This document shows positions 1-12,600 of a DNA stretch of 64,000 nucleotides, one piece after another. Below the pieces are notes generated by a model. That model was not told where the DNA came from. It searched no databases and was given only the letters and a program-made list of their open reading frames with translations. The translations under genes and the position numbers were made by a program. Numbering within the stretch: position 1 is the stretch's first letter; each line of letters opens with the position of its first letter. Origin of the DNA: Diabrotica undecimpunctata (Eukaryota; Arthropoda; Insecta; Coleoptera; Chrysomelidae); contig NC_092803.1 of assembly GCF_040954645.1 (NCBI RefSeq), positions 84,430,417 to 84,494,416 on the forward strand. The letters are read 5' to 3'.

Positions 1-146
1 TAATAAATATAGATTGGATAAATTTGTCTGGGACACTTAACAAAAATAAAAAATAAATTCATTTCTTGATTATTTACAGACCGATTTTACTTTTAATAAA
101 TCTGTTGAATAGACGATAGAAGACCACATCCAAAACTGTAAAAAAA

Positions 147-331
147 TATACAGGGTGCTATTAAAAAAATTAAAGTTATAGGTTGTAACTAAGGGATGAA
201 TATTTAGGGGATGATTTTTTCTACGCCATATTAAAGTGTATTACAAGTAGAATAGATCACTTTTTGTCCCATTCGAAGATCTCTATTCGTTTAAGAGATA
301 TAGCTTGGGTAAATTAGTCTGGGACACGCTG

Positions 332-335
<4 letters not shown>
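147..335. mobile_element. short MITE-like element with 11-bp inverted ends
   Basis: TATACAGGGTG at 147-157 is matched in inverted form by CACGCTGTATA at 325-335 (one mismatch), about 189 bp apart with no coding capacity. The outer TATA is compatible with TA target duplication. A related GTCTGGGACAC motif also occurs at 27-37. The right end runs directly into a (TA)n tract. Confidence 0.4.

Positions 336-336
<1 letters not shown>

Positions 337-407
<71 letters not shown>
337..407. repeat. (TA)n microsatellite
   Basis: About 70 bp of uninterrupted TA dinucleotides directly follow the MITE-like element. Confidence 0.95.
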
Positions 408-411
<4 letters not shown>

Positions 412-475
412 TATAAAATACTTCATTACACCTTTTACAATATTACTAATTAAATTCTTAATCTGTTCAATAATG

Positions 476-812
476 TTACCTAAAGTAAAAATTAAATTAA
501 TATTAAACTGTTGGAAGTGTGATCTTATGATCTTGTTAGTTCTCAGCAAATAGGTACTTATTTTTTACATAAGTTTTTTATATACTTTTTTAAATTACAT
601 GTACAAAAACCACATGGTCTTTTGCTGTGCTATGTTTAAATCAAATTGTAAATTTCAGTTTTCAATTTATTGTTTATACAACTAATTATTGATGTCCATT
701 ATCTTAAGCTTCTTTACATTTTATACCAATGACTGCTACATGTCTTTTTGAGGTAACACATTTATATTGACTTGTCTATGGATGTTTGGTTTTTCATATT
801 TTGCTTTTCATT
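476..812. repeat. dispersed repeat, copy 1 (upstream of exon A)
   Basis: This stretch aligns by eye along nearly its whole length with 9106-9460, sharing blocks such as GACTGCTACATGTCTTT and TCTATGGATGTTTGG. It ends about 35 bp before the acceptor of exon A, so part of the splice-acceptor neighbourhood is repeat-derived. Copy 2 continues into a tail with AGCGAAACGTCTTC, which resembles Penelope-like element ends; that family link is inference. Confidence 0.6.
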
Positions 813-847
813 TTTTCATATTTTATTTCTTATTCTTTAATTTATAG

Positions 848-1032
848 AATTTCACGCTTGGAACATCTTCATGTTAATTTGTGCATCTTTGACCATAATC
901 TCTGGCATCCTATATATATTTTTACCAGAGAGTCCGAAATACCTTATGAGTATGGGAAGGAACAGAGCAGCATTAGCAGTTATGAAGAAGGTTTATTCTA
1001 GAAACACCGGCAAACCTCAAGAAGACTTTCCA
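848..1032 (+). CDS. SV2-like exon A (TM6 and PESPKYLM motif)
   Basis: The acceptor TTTATAG ends at 847 and the donor CA|GTAAGT follows 1032. The first two bases complete a codon from an upstream exon, then 61 codons follow. It encodes a hydrophobic helix ([20 protein letters not shown]) followed by PESPKYLM, the conserved end of the MFS N-terminal half, and the start of the central cytoplasmic loop. It ends in phase 0. Confidence 0.85.
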
Positions 1033-4000
1033 GTAAGTAAAACACAAAGGTATAGAATTTAGATTTAGGAAAATTTGTTGTGTTGTTCTATTAATTCGCA
1101 ACCCAACGTTAAGCGTATATGAGGTTATGAAATATTATGTTGCTACATAATAATGCTAAAATACTCCGCAGGCTATAGAGAAATTATTTCGTTGTTACAA
1201 GAAAAAATATATATCGTAACCTATCGTAACGTATAGTTTCCATCTGAACTTAATACTGTAAGGAGTAACAGAAACGAGTCTGCTATCAATACCCTATTAG
1301 TGATAATAAAAACATTTTCGCAATAAATTGTACACGTAATTTTAAGAAGTTATGATAAAATTATCTAATATGGTTAGACAAATGTTTTCAACTGTCGATG
1401 TAATGGAGAGAACGACGGTGTGTATTCGACTCCAAATAATGTACAGGCTTCTGCCTTTCAAACATTTATCTAGATAGCCAAGTGCTTGCATACACTGCAT
1501 TATTATATACAAAACCGACCATACAAAAAAAAACAAAAAATAAATACCCATGTCACTACTATGTGAAACAGAGATCTTGCACTTGTGTCTAGAGCCTGAC
1601 CCACTACTCTGAGCCGCGTAATGTGAGTTGCCTATTATGAATTTGAATCGGGGAAATTACTGACAGACTTACGCACTGAAACAATTGTTAAAAAACTTCA
1701 ATATAAATAAGATTTCATGTGACAGTTGGGACAAATAATAACATAACCCAACTAAATTTGATTTCTTAAACAAGGAAAGACTCTCTTTCCTTGTTTAATT
1801 TGGCCTCTCAAGATGGCACTTCCTGTCTAACAATATTTTTGCCCCCACTACCTTTACATTCCCTCTTTTGTCTTTTTGCTCGATGCTTACGCATCACGGT
1901 TCGTAGACTTACTACAATTGCCTCTTCCGACGAACCAATGAACATTAAGCCCGAAATTACGTCACGAAAGTACAGTAATTTGAATCGTAACATTGTTAAT
2001 GGTCGTTTTTATGTCTTTGATGTGTGGAAAATTGTAAAGATAGTTATGAAATAAAGATGTCTAGTGGATTATAATACCTAATTATGGAAAACTGTTGATA
2101 TGTAGGCAGTTTGGTACTTAAAATTAATCAGGTTGTTAACGTTTATCCAATGTTAATGCAGGATTTACGTAAATCTAGGACTTCAATCTTCATTTTACAC
2201 TGAAAATTTGTCGCGTATACTGAATTTCCATCAATACTGGATTAATTATTGAATGAATTACCGAATTACATAAATATGTTTTCCATTTTTTTTAATATCT
2301 GTCCTACACACTACAACCTGTACCTGGCATTCTAAAATTTCATCAACATTATTATTACGTTAATACACAATGAAATTTTAAAGTTTTAACCTACCTTATA
2401 AAAAGATACGAAGACAATGGTATTGTACAATGTATGGAAGGTACGATGTACAACTACAATAAATAACGTTTCTTCGATAATTCAAAATAAGTTTTTATAG
2501 AAAACACCAAAATTTCAAATACAAAAATATAAAGTAAACTGAGATATTTACGAAACGATAAATAATAAAGCAAATAATAAACTGAAAGATAATTACCACG
2601 AACAAACTGTGATAATAAATGGGTTTTGTATTCTTGTGTACTCTTGTGACGTCGTAACTCAAGCATCCCCACCCCAGTCGGAAGAGGCAACTGTACTAAG
2701 TCTACGAACCGTGCTTACGCATGACGTCTTAGTGACGTGACAACTTAGTGTTTTCTTGTCTTGTTTGTTAAAGACTACACTGATAAATTTTCGGAATATT
2801 TCTATCATTTACAGTTCTGTGTTTTGTTTTTGAACATTTCATTTTGTTGACAACGAAAATGTCCGGTGCGGAAAGCGTAAATAAGTGTGGAATGCGAAAA
2901 AGTTTATAAACGTTTAAGTGAACTAAGAGGACATGTAAAAATTTCTTATCCCGACAAATTGGATTTAATTGCGCCTTTAAAAGTTCTAAAAGGCAACGTC
3001 TATAGGTGTACATATTGTGATAGACAATTTAGTTATAAGCCGAATTTAAACTTTCATCTGAAAAAAGTTCACTCAAATGTGTCAGTTTCTGCGTCGGTTT
3101 CTATAGAAACTCAAAAAGTTCAACATAAATGTCCACTCTGTGATTATACTGCCACTTTTAAAAAGGACTTTATTAAACACTATGAAACTTCTCATAGCTT
3201 TCCTATGCAATACCATATAATAGAGTTTTCCAATCAGGATGACTTTATTTCCTGGAAGAATAAAATAGAACATGAAACAAATGCTAGTTTTGTTATGGAA
3301 AAGGAAAAAAGGCAGGAATAGTGAGCTACATATGCCACTGATCTGAATTTTTCACCTCAAAAGGTAAGGGAGACAGACATCTTAAAACACAAGGTAGTAC
3401 CTAATAAAATTAATGGATACTAGCGGGCCAACTCGATATCGAGTTTTTTAAATGAAATTTTTATTTTGCGAGAAAAATATACAATATATACAATGACCCG
3501 AAGTAAAAATATTTTTATTAATAACTCAAAAACTATAAATGATAATTTCGTGAACTTACATTTTTGAACTCTACGTTGAATTCTCTATTGATTTGACTAA
3601 TAAAAATGAAACCGGAAGTCGACCTCAAAACCGGAATGCAATTTTTAGTTCATCAAATGTCGACATGGATATCATTTAGCAGTTAATTTTGCATGCTGAT
3701 TACGAATCAGGTGTCAGATTTGCTATATCTTGACGTTTTATGCGCGTTTCGGGACACTTCCGGTGTCGGATCGCAACCGGAAGTACATATTTAGATTCGT
3801 CTCGACGAGACCTTTCGATCCATATATACATTGTGGGGTCTAAAACTTAAAGTAAATTTTAACTTCCGGTCATCTCAAAACCGGAAGTGAATTTTTGTAC
3901 CCAAAGTATATCTTGACAATCTCATACGTAATACTAATAATATTCCGAAAAAATATTTTAATTATCTAATATGGTTTTTGAGTAAAGTGGTGGACAAGAA

Positions 4001-5492
4001 AAGGGCTTAGCGTTTTAGTATATAAGATTGTCCTGCTATGATAAAAGAAGGTGTCCAAAGTGATTGAAAATATATCGTCAAAACTCATGTTGGTCACTAA
4101 AATACAATTGGGCACTTATTTTTGTCACCATCAGAAAGAAAATCAATTGCTACGAGACTAGCTGCAAAAATTCCATTTAATGCGGTTTTAGATGAAGTGA
4201 GAGATGGAATTTCAGATGCAGACAAGTTACAAAGAAAGCACTTTTTGACAAAAATGGATCTTTATAATATGGAGGCCACCTTTAACCTTCGTTCTACTAC
4301 AATAAGACATCAAAATGATGAGGTTAATCTAGAATCTTGGATAAATGAAATGAGAAATAGCTGTGTTTTATTTTATAAGCCTTAAGATATGACATTGGAT
4401 GAGTACCCCCAGCCTTCTATCCCTTCTATATTAACTTTTAAATATTTAACCCTTAAAATACCTACCTATCGCCTACCTATAAAATTGACTTAAATCAAGA
4501 TATTGATAATATTCAAATAAAAAAATCTAGACAGTGCGGAAAAGCGACTTGAAAATGCAAAACTTGTGGACAAAAAGGTGGATAATGTAGATGACAAAGA
4601 TCCACATTTTGTTGCAACCGCAGAAGACTCGAGCTCAGATAGCAAACATGAAGCCATCAGTTTAGTCGAAGAAGAAAGTAATCAAAATGGAAGAACAGAT
4701 GAGAACAGAAATGAAAATAAAAATCTAGAATACTTGGAAAAGTGTATTTGGGCTTAAAGAAAGATGATGATGGGCATTATAGGTTGATGTTTAATACAAA
4801 CAAACGTACATTAAAACCGGGATGTAACTCTCGGAAATGTCAAACATCAAAGACAATATTTTGTAATGAATTTGAGGAGCAAGACAGAAAAGCAATTTTT
4901 GATTCATTTTGGCAATTATCATGGGATATAAAACAGAAATTTTTAGGTTCAATGATTGATGTTGTTTCTAGCTAACGTAAAGTAGAAGGATCTCGAAGAA
5001 GTAGCACTCTCCATTACTATTTAAAAAATGGAACTGAGAAAAAAAAAGGTCTGTAAAAAAATGTTTTTGTCAACATTAAATGTAGGTGAATGAATGGTTA
5101 AAGAATGTGCTAGAAAAGATAGTGGAATGAATGTGCCTGAAGTAAACGTTCGGAGAGCTGGTAGAAATAGGAGTACAGATGAATCAAGACACATACTTCA
5201 AAAGTTTTTGTCAGAAATCCCTAAAATGGAGTCCCATTACTGCCGAGCTAGTACAAAAAAGTTGTACTTAGAGCCTGTATTCGGAAACAAAGCCGAATTA
5301 TATAGAGAGTACAAATACTACTGTCAAAATATAAATACAAATTGTCTTTCTAAAACAATTTTTTTTAGAAGAAATGAACAAATCTAATAAAAAATCTACA
5401 ATCCACGGATTGGGAAATATTTCAGATAAAGAGTACATGAGACATCATGAAAAAAAGAACAAGCAAGGTGTTTGAAAATGGAAGATAAAGGG

Positions 5493-5538
<46 letters not shown>

Positions 5539-8500
5539 AATAGAGAGATATTAGTCACCCCAAAAAAATCGCGGCTTTTTGTATAGATGTACAAACTGTA
5601 AAGTTGTCTCCTGTTTTGCAAGCCAGTGCCATCTAGTATAACACAAAATTTTGTGTTCATAATTATACTGTCTACAATATGTCTACTAAAGATGTAATCT
5701 GTTACCTCTGGGATGAAGCCCAAGGCGGTCTTGAATCTAATATTTTCGCCACCCTCCTTACAGAGTTACTCTCCAATTACCTTTCAGAAAATAAATCAAC
5801 AAAATAATTTATCATATAGTGATAGTTGTGGGTATCAAAACAAAAATTTAATACTTTCAAATTCTCTTCTTCAATTTTGTATGGAAAACAACGTTCATAT
5901 TACTTAGAATTATCTCCACAAGGGTCATACCCAGATGGAAGTCGACTCGGTCTATAGCATAATTGAAAGACGACTCAAAAATCGTGATATTTATGTACCT
6001 TATATACAAAAATATGACCACCTTCAAAGCTTGTAAGTTGTTCTTGATAAACAATATTGGGATTTTTATGACAAATTACCTCATTAATTATGTGGTTGAT
6101 TTTTATTTAGAATTTTAGTTTGTGACTGTGTTAAGTCCCTGTTTAAAGTTTACTGTTCCTAAAATATTGTTATGTTTCTTACACATTTAGGTTTATATTC
6201 AGTTGTTTTCAATTTTTCAATTTATTTTCGAAAAATTCAAATTTTCAATTCCTACCTGAATAAAATTCTGTTCAATATTTTGAGATGTGCTGTTTACTAG
6301 TGCCTTAAGAATTAAAGTTGTTTATAGTATGTTTAGTATCCAAACAAATAAAAAATTGGTCCCATAAGCCTACAGTGAGTTTCCAAAACCTTTTTAGTCA
6401 ACAATTAGAATCCTTCTGTTAACACGGTGACATTTTACTTTGAATAATCATTAAATAAGCTATGTATAGATACTCGTATCTAAAAAAACAAAACTAATTT
6501 TTTGTACAAGACCTCGTATGAAACATGTTTTTTACAAATTAATACGCAAAACGAAATAAATGCCAAATTCCTTTAAGTTTTACTATTATAACTAAATACA
6601 GTTCAAAAATTATGGCACAAAAACGTCTTATTTTTCTTTATAAGGTTTTTTTGACCTCCTGAAAAATTTTCATATTTGCACATACGAGGTCTTGCACTTT
6701 CACCGACGCGATTTATTTTCCATATGAAACCTGCTAAAAATATTGGCAGGTTTCATTTATGTATTTTAAAAGAATATAGATACATATCTTAGAGTACATA
6801 TACCTATACATTATTAAAAACAAGTTAAAAAACGAAAATGAACTACATCTTCTTTATTGAAATTAGGTCTAGAACCTTTTAAAGTCATAAGGGGACACAC
6901 ATAGAGTGATCTATTTATTAAACACCCTGTATCCTAAAATAAGCTAACATGCAATATATCAAAGTTATGGCAATTGTGCAGAATCAAAAAATTATATAAG
7001 TAATATAACCAATGTTTCATTTAAAATAAGAAAGTTGGTATTATAGTAATAAATAACATCAGTCAACATCCTGTACATAAAATAACAAATTTTTATTGGA
7101 AAAAATGCAGAAAAATTATTTAGTTCAGTGCATGATGATGGCGACAACGAAAAACAACAGATGCACAAATCGATAGAACTAAATTAAGGAACCCACTCAT
7201 AAGACAACGCTTTACAGATGAAATTAATAATCGATTAATATATGTTAAAGAACAAAATCTGCATAATACTAAAACGGATACAAAATGGTTAAAATCAAGA
7301 GAAAAATATATCATCGCCAAAAAAAATTTGACACCAAACAGATACAAAAAGAAACAACGGATGGCGGAGAAAATTTTAGATTTAATGGAAGAAAGACGTC
7401 AACATAAAAACAAAGATAATCAGATATACAAAAAGCGGATAAACAAATAAATAGAAGAATGACATAAAAGACATAATAGGTTTAACACACACACACAAAA
7501 TTAAAGAATTAACTCACAACAATAGAAAAAGAAAACCAGGACTACTGAAAAATCCAAATTAAAAACTAGTGTTGAATACCAACTAAAAATTAAAGAGATC
7601 GAGAATACATTAATAAGTTGTTCACAAACGAACAGAACAGATGAAAGTAGAAGTAGAAGATGGTGTGGTCTTAAAGGTATTAAAAGAGGAAATTAAAATG
7701 TAAGAAAAACAGCAAAAATGACAGTGTAGAAAGTAGTAGGTCCAGAACAAATCCCAGTAAAAAGCTTAAAATACATAAATGATGAAACCTTAGCCATTAT
7801 AGTAGACTTGTTTAACACAATGTACAAAACATGATATATTCCAAAACAATGGTTACTCTTCATCTTTTACAGTAAAATACATCGTATACAGAAAAATATC
7901 ATTAATTAGTCATGTTCTCAAATTATCCATTAAAAATAAATTTTAAATACAGAAAACATATACAAAAGTGACTTTAGAATTAACAAACCTTTACTGGAAT
8001 CAAAGAGCACAAATAATAATATTAGGCGAGCGGTTTACCCCTCAAAAGACGCTTAGAAACAGAATATACCGACTAAAATTCTTTTTGCATTTCTAATGCA
8101 CCAAACCTTTTTTATTCGATTCTATATATTTTTCCAAGATGAAATGTATTTTTTTTAATTTTTACAAGTGGGCCGGCAATTGTTATTAACAAATAACTTA
8201 TACAAAAAAGCAATTTCACCGAATTGCTTCGGAATCAATTTTTTTAGGTGTATCTCATCAAAATAAACACTTTTTCTCTCTTGATAATTTTTCGAAAAAT
8301 CCTTCCTTTTCGAGTTATTTGCATTTTTTTGTTGAAAAAATGCCTTAATTAGTGATTTTTGGGATTTTTTTTCTAAAAAACTACTAAATGAATTGCAATT
8401 CTACAAATAGCTTTATAATCTTTAAACCATCGAGTACAAGTTAGAATATTTTGAGAAGGATAATTTTTTTCTATCTTGCTAAAAACGTGGACCCAAATAT

Positions 8501-9571
8501 TTCGAATATGCCTTTCGAGCAGTTTACCGCTAAGTGTGTACAGCGGTTGCGGCGATACAGGCGTGCGGCGCGTAGAAATATTTGTTTAAATTTAAAAAAT
8601 TAATTCAGTACAAATATTACGTACAATTTATTAAAAAAAAGATATTTCTAATTATTTTTATATAGACATATTATAATTAAAACAATTAAAATTAATTTTT
8701 TACAATGCTATAATAATGTAATTTTTCTTTTAATATATGTGGTGACTATATTATTGAATGTTTTATTACAGTGAAATACATTAAGCAATATATAATTAAT
8801 TTTCATTGAAAAATATATCAAAATTAAAATATAATATTAATTATACATCGTTTTCATTGTCAATAATTTGAAAATTTTCGTCAACAGCAACAGGATTTCC
8901 ATCTAATAAGCTGATTTCATTGTCTTCAATAGAGTCGTCTTTAACATTTTTACAATTCTCTGGTGTACATGCACATACTGCGCAGCATTCTAAATTATAG
9001 GAAATACAATTACAATTTTTCGTTAACGGTAACATTATTAAGTTATTTAAGATTAATATAGTAATAAAGATAAAATGAAGTTACCAGTTATGTTACCAGT
9101 TAATGTTACCTAAAGTTAAAATTAAAATCTAATTGATTAAATAAATTGTTGGAAGTGCATTCTCATGATCTTTCTAGTTCTTTACACTTTACAATAAACC
9201 TTAATGTTTTTTACTTAAGTTTTTATATAACTTTTTTATATACATGTATGTTTATCACATGTTCTTTTGCTGTGCTAATTTTGTTAAATTGCAAACTATA
9301 CCTAGTTTCAATTAATTGTTTTATACAACTTTAACTCTAAATGTCCAGTTTCGTAAGCTTTTTCATATTTTTAACATCATTGACTGCTACATGTCTTTGT
9401 AAGGTAACACACTTTTTTTTTGTAACTTCTCTATGGATGTTTGGTTTCATATTGTTCTTTTTAGATGAACTGATGATGCTTTCTGAGCAGAAAGCGAAAC
9501 GTCTTCAATAAATAGATGAAGTAGCCACTAGTACCTTAGTTTATTTTGGATTGACGGTCGTACTCCTTTTC

Positions 9572-9622
<51 letters not shown>

Positions 9623-12600
9623 CATTATTAAAAAAGTCGAAAAGATTCGAGCGCCTACAACACCTCAACCGCTGTACACGCTTAGCGGGATACTCTCGAA
9701 AGGCATATTCGAAATATTTGGGTCCACGTTTTTAGCGAGATAGAAACCCTTTATCCTTGTCAAAATATTCTAACTTGTACTTGACGGTTTAAAGATTATA
9801 AAGCTATTTGTAAAATTGCAATTCATTTAGTAGTTTTTTAGAAAAAAAATCCCAAAAATCACTAATTAAGGCATTTTTTCAACAAAAAAATGCAAATAAC
9901 TCGAAAAGGAAGCATTTTTCGAAAAACTATCAAGAAAGAAAAAGTGTTTATTTTGATGAGATATACCTAAAACAACAATTGATTCCGAAACAATTCGGTG
10001 AAATTGCTTTTTTGTATAAGTTATTTGTTAATAACAATTGCCGGCCCACTTGTAAAAATTAAAAAAAAATACATTTCATCTTGGAAAAATATATATACTC
10101 GAATAAAAAAGGTTTGGTGCATTAGAAATGCAAAAAGAATTTTAGTCGGTTGATGCTCTGCTTATAGGGGTAAACCGCTCGCCTATATATAACGAACTCA
10201 GCTCAGAAATTGAAATTAGTAGAATAGTTAGGAAGAATAATTTTGAATTCGGTTCCGCTAATGAACTTACTTTTTTGTGCTTAAAAGTAAAAAAAAGTTT
10301 AATATCTCTTGCTTAATATTTATCGTCTAATGATTTTAACTGTACTAAGGTAGAGGTACTAGTACCCGAAACTATAAGGTCAGAAAGATGCATGTTCTTA
10401 TATTAAGACGTTAATTTTACTCAGATTTTTTTGTTCTGTTAAGCAAAATGTATGATTTAGTTTATTACTAATTGTACATGTGAAAGGAGATTTGATTTAA
10501 ATAAAACTTGCAAAAAAAATTTATTTTTAAATACATGTTTTGTCCCCAATACCTGGCTTGCAAATTTTGCAGAATCCAAAAAAATACCCAATACCTGACA
10601 TATAAAAAAAGGTATTTAAATAAAAAAAAAATAAGTTATTTATTAAAATATCTAATTAAAACAGGAAAACCTTATTATTTCTTGAACTCTGTACATTCCA
10701 CGATTATTTAAACTTGCTGGTTCGTTGATCTTCTCCACAATATCAGTATGATAATACCATATTGCATCCTGTTTATTTGACCATCTCCACGAATTAAACT
10801 TGCTGTTTACCATAACACTAACAAACGCCTTATTTTCTTCTACTTCTTTTATTTTTCCCGGGTAGTGTTGATCTTCATAAATAACAATAACATAGTCACC
10901 TTCTTTTAAAAGAGATTTGTTGAATGTTGGAACAATAGCTGAAATGTCATCACCACCATCGGATTCCAAATTTAATTGCTCATCAGATAGAGATATTTCA
11001 GAATTTGAATTTTCCTTGAAATTTCGTTTTGTTTTTTTTTTCTTTCGCATCTTTGCAATTTAATTCTACTTTTGTCCCTATGCACCTCGTAGTTATCGCT
11101 ACAGTTATTTTTGTTTGCGTCCTTATTGTTGTTACGTATCTTCTTATACTTTACCTTTTTGTCCATATCGTCTTTAGCGCTATACTTTAACTTTCTAATG
11201 TTTCTTTCCATTTCGCACCAAATCTGCTCATATTGATCTCATTTCTCGTATTTGCTTCTAATCTATATTTCCTATAAAAACCTACCATAAAACATCCTTT
11301 TCTGTAACCTATCCTTTACTAAATACTAAAAAATCCACTGATTTAGATCAAGAAATTTATGTTGACAGAATGCTGGCTGTGAGGGAAGTTAGGAAGCACG
11401 ATTCGGGAACTAGGTAATAATCGCATCTATGAGGTGCTCGAAATCCAGCAAAGATCAGGGTTCTATCTTTTACGACGTATCCATTATATCATCTTCTGGA
11501 AACGAAAGTATGCTGGTCATTAGAGTTATAGACAAGGTGTAACTTGTTGTTCTCCTCATTTCAGGAGTCCTTCTACATTTTTGTCCGTATCATTATGGTT
11601 ACAGAATTTGATAGCTGTTGAAATCTCCTACATAGACCGTAGGTTGGTTATTTCCTATTTTGATTATATTTTGTAGCTATCTAACTGTAGGAAGTTTTTA
11701 AACGTTTATGATATTCATCCTGTTTATTACAGTGAATACAAATATATCATTATCATAGCTATGACCATCAAACCGTACGTCCTGGATCTTTTTGCGTACA
11801 TATATTGTAGTGCTAGAAACATCGGTTTAAGCGGCTAAAATCAAGCGGTATCCCGGTATAACGTTAAATTTTTACTCTATATAGAGTAAAATTTTAACGT
11901 TGAAATTTTACTCTAAAGTAAAATTTTAACGTTAAATTTTTAATCTCTGTGTTGTTAAATGTGATTGTCTTTGAATTGACTACTTAACTGAATTTACTAA
12001 ATGTTTTGATAACTACTTCTGGTTACTAATAAGTAAAATAAATTTATACTACCGAGTTCTTCATGGAATGCAGCAACATTTTTAAATATCGCATTGTGGG
12101 GATAGAATGGTTGAAGACGAAAGTATTATAAAATGTGTCCTTTTCACTATTATGAATTAAAATAGCTAACAACATCTTTATTCAATGTTTATTTGTTTGT
12201 AATACAACTTATTATGTTACAACATATTTCTTGCACAGGCGACTAAAATTGGCTTTTTTGCCTGGATCTTTGTTTACTGTCTAGGGATACTTTTTCTTTA
12301 ATAAACAATCTTTCACTTCAAAAAAATCAAACTTTTCATATTGATTCTTCTGATTCATTACTTTACAATAACTACAAAACTTTATGAAACTGAAACTAAG
12401 AACAAACACTTTATATATCGTCGCTTGTTTAGTTTTTCCCCCGATTTTTTGTTTTTTTTTTGTAAATGTAAACAACAAATATAAACAAACGCAAATTTCA
12501 CCCTAAAACGATAAACAACGTACATCTAGGTTAAATACTAAACATCGGTTTTTCACAGTAGACTATATATTATACAGAGACATTAAAAATGATAGAAGAT

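Larger units (their letters stand above)
8024..10185. mobile_element. 2.16-kb element with terminal inverted repeats of about 545 bp
   Basis: The left arm (8024 to about 8575) starts AGGCGAGCGGTTTACCCCT. The right arm (about 9640-10185) ends with the exact complement of that block. The arms stay alignable inward through GGCCGGCAATTGTTATTAA, AAAATGCAAATAACTCG-type blocks and GTGTACAGCGGTTG, with scattered mismatches. TA or TAT flanks both ends. The interior holds a cysteine-rich ORF (8841-9035, -), repeat copy 2 (9106-9545) and a (TA)n tract. I could not assign a superfamily. Confidence 0.75.

Noticed and set aside
283..553. ORFs rich in Tyr-Ile on both strands
   Set aside because: They are translations of the (TA)n tract at 337-407; the same applies to frames over 5494-5535 and 28486-28574.
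3611..3888. ACCGGAAGT cluster as a host gene promoter
   Set aside because: It lies inside a decayed transposon in an intron and no transcription start or first exon is visible; kept only as an unexplained motif cluster.
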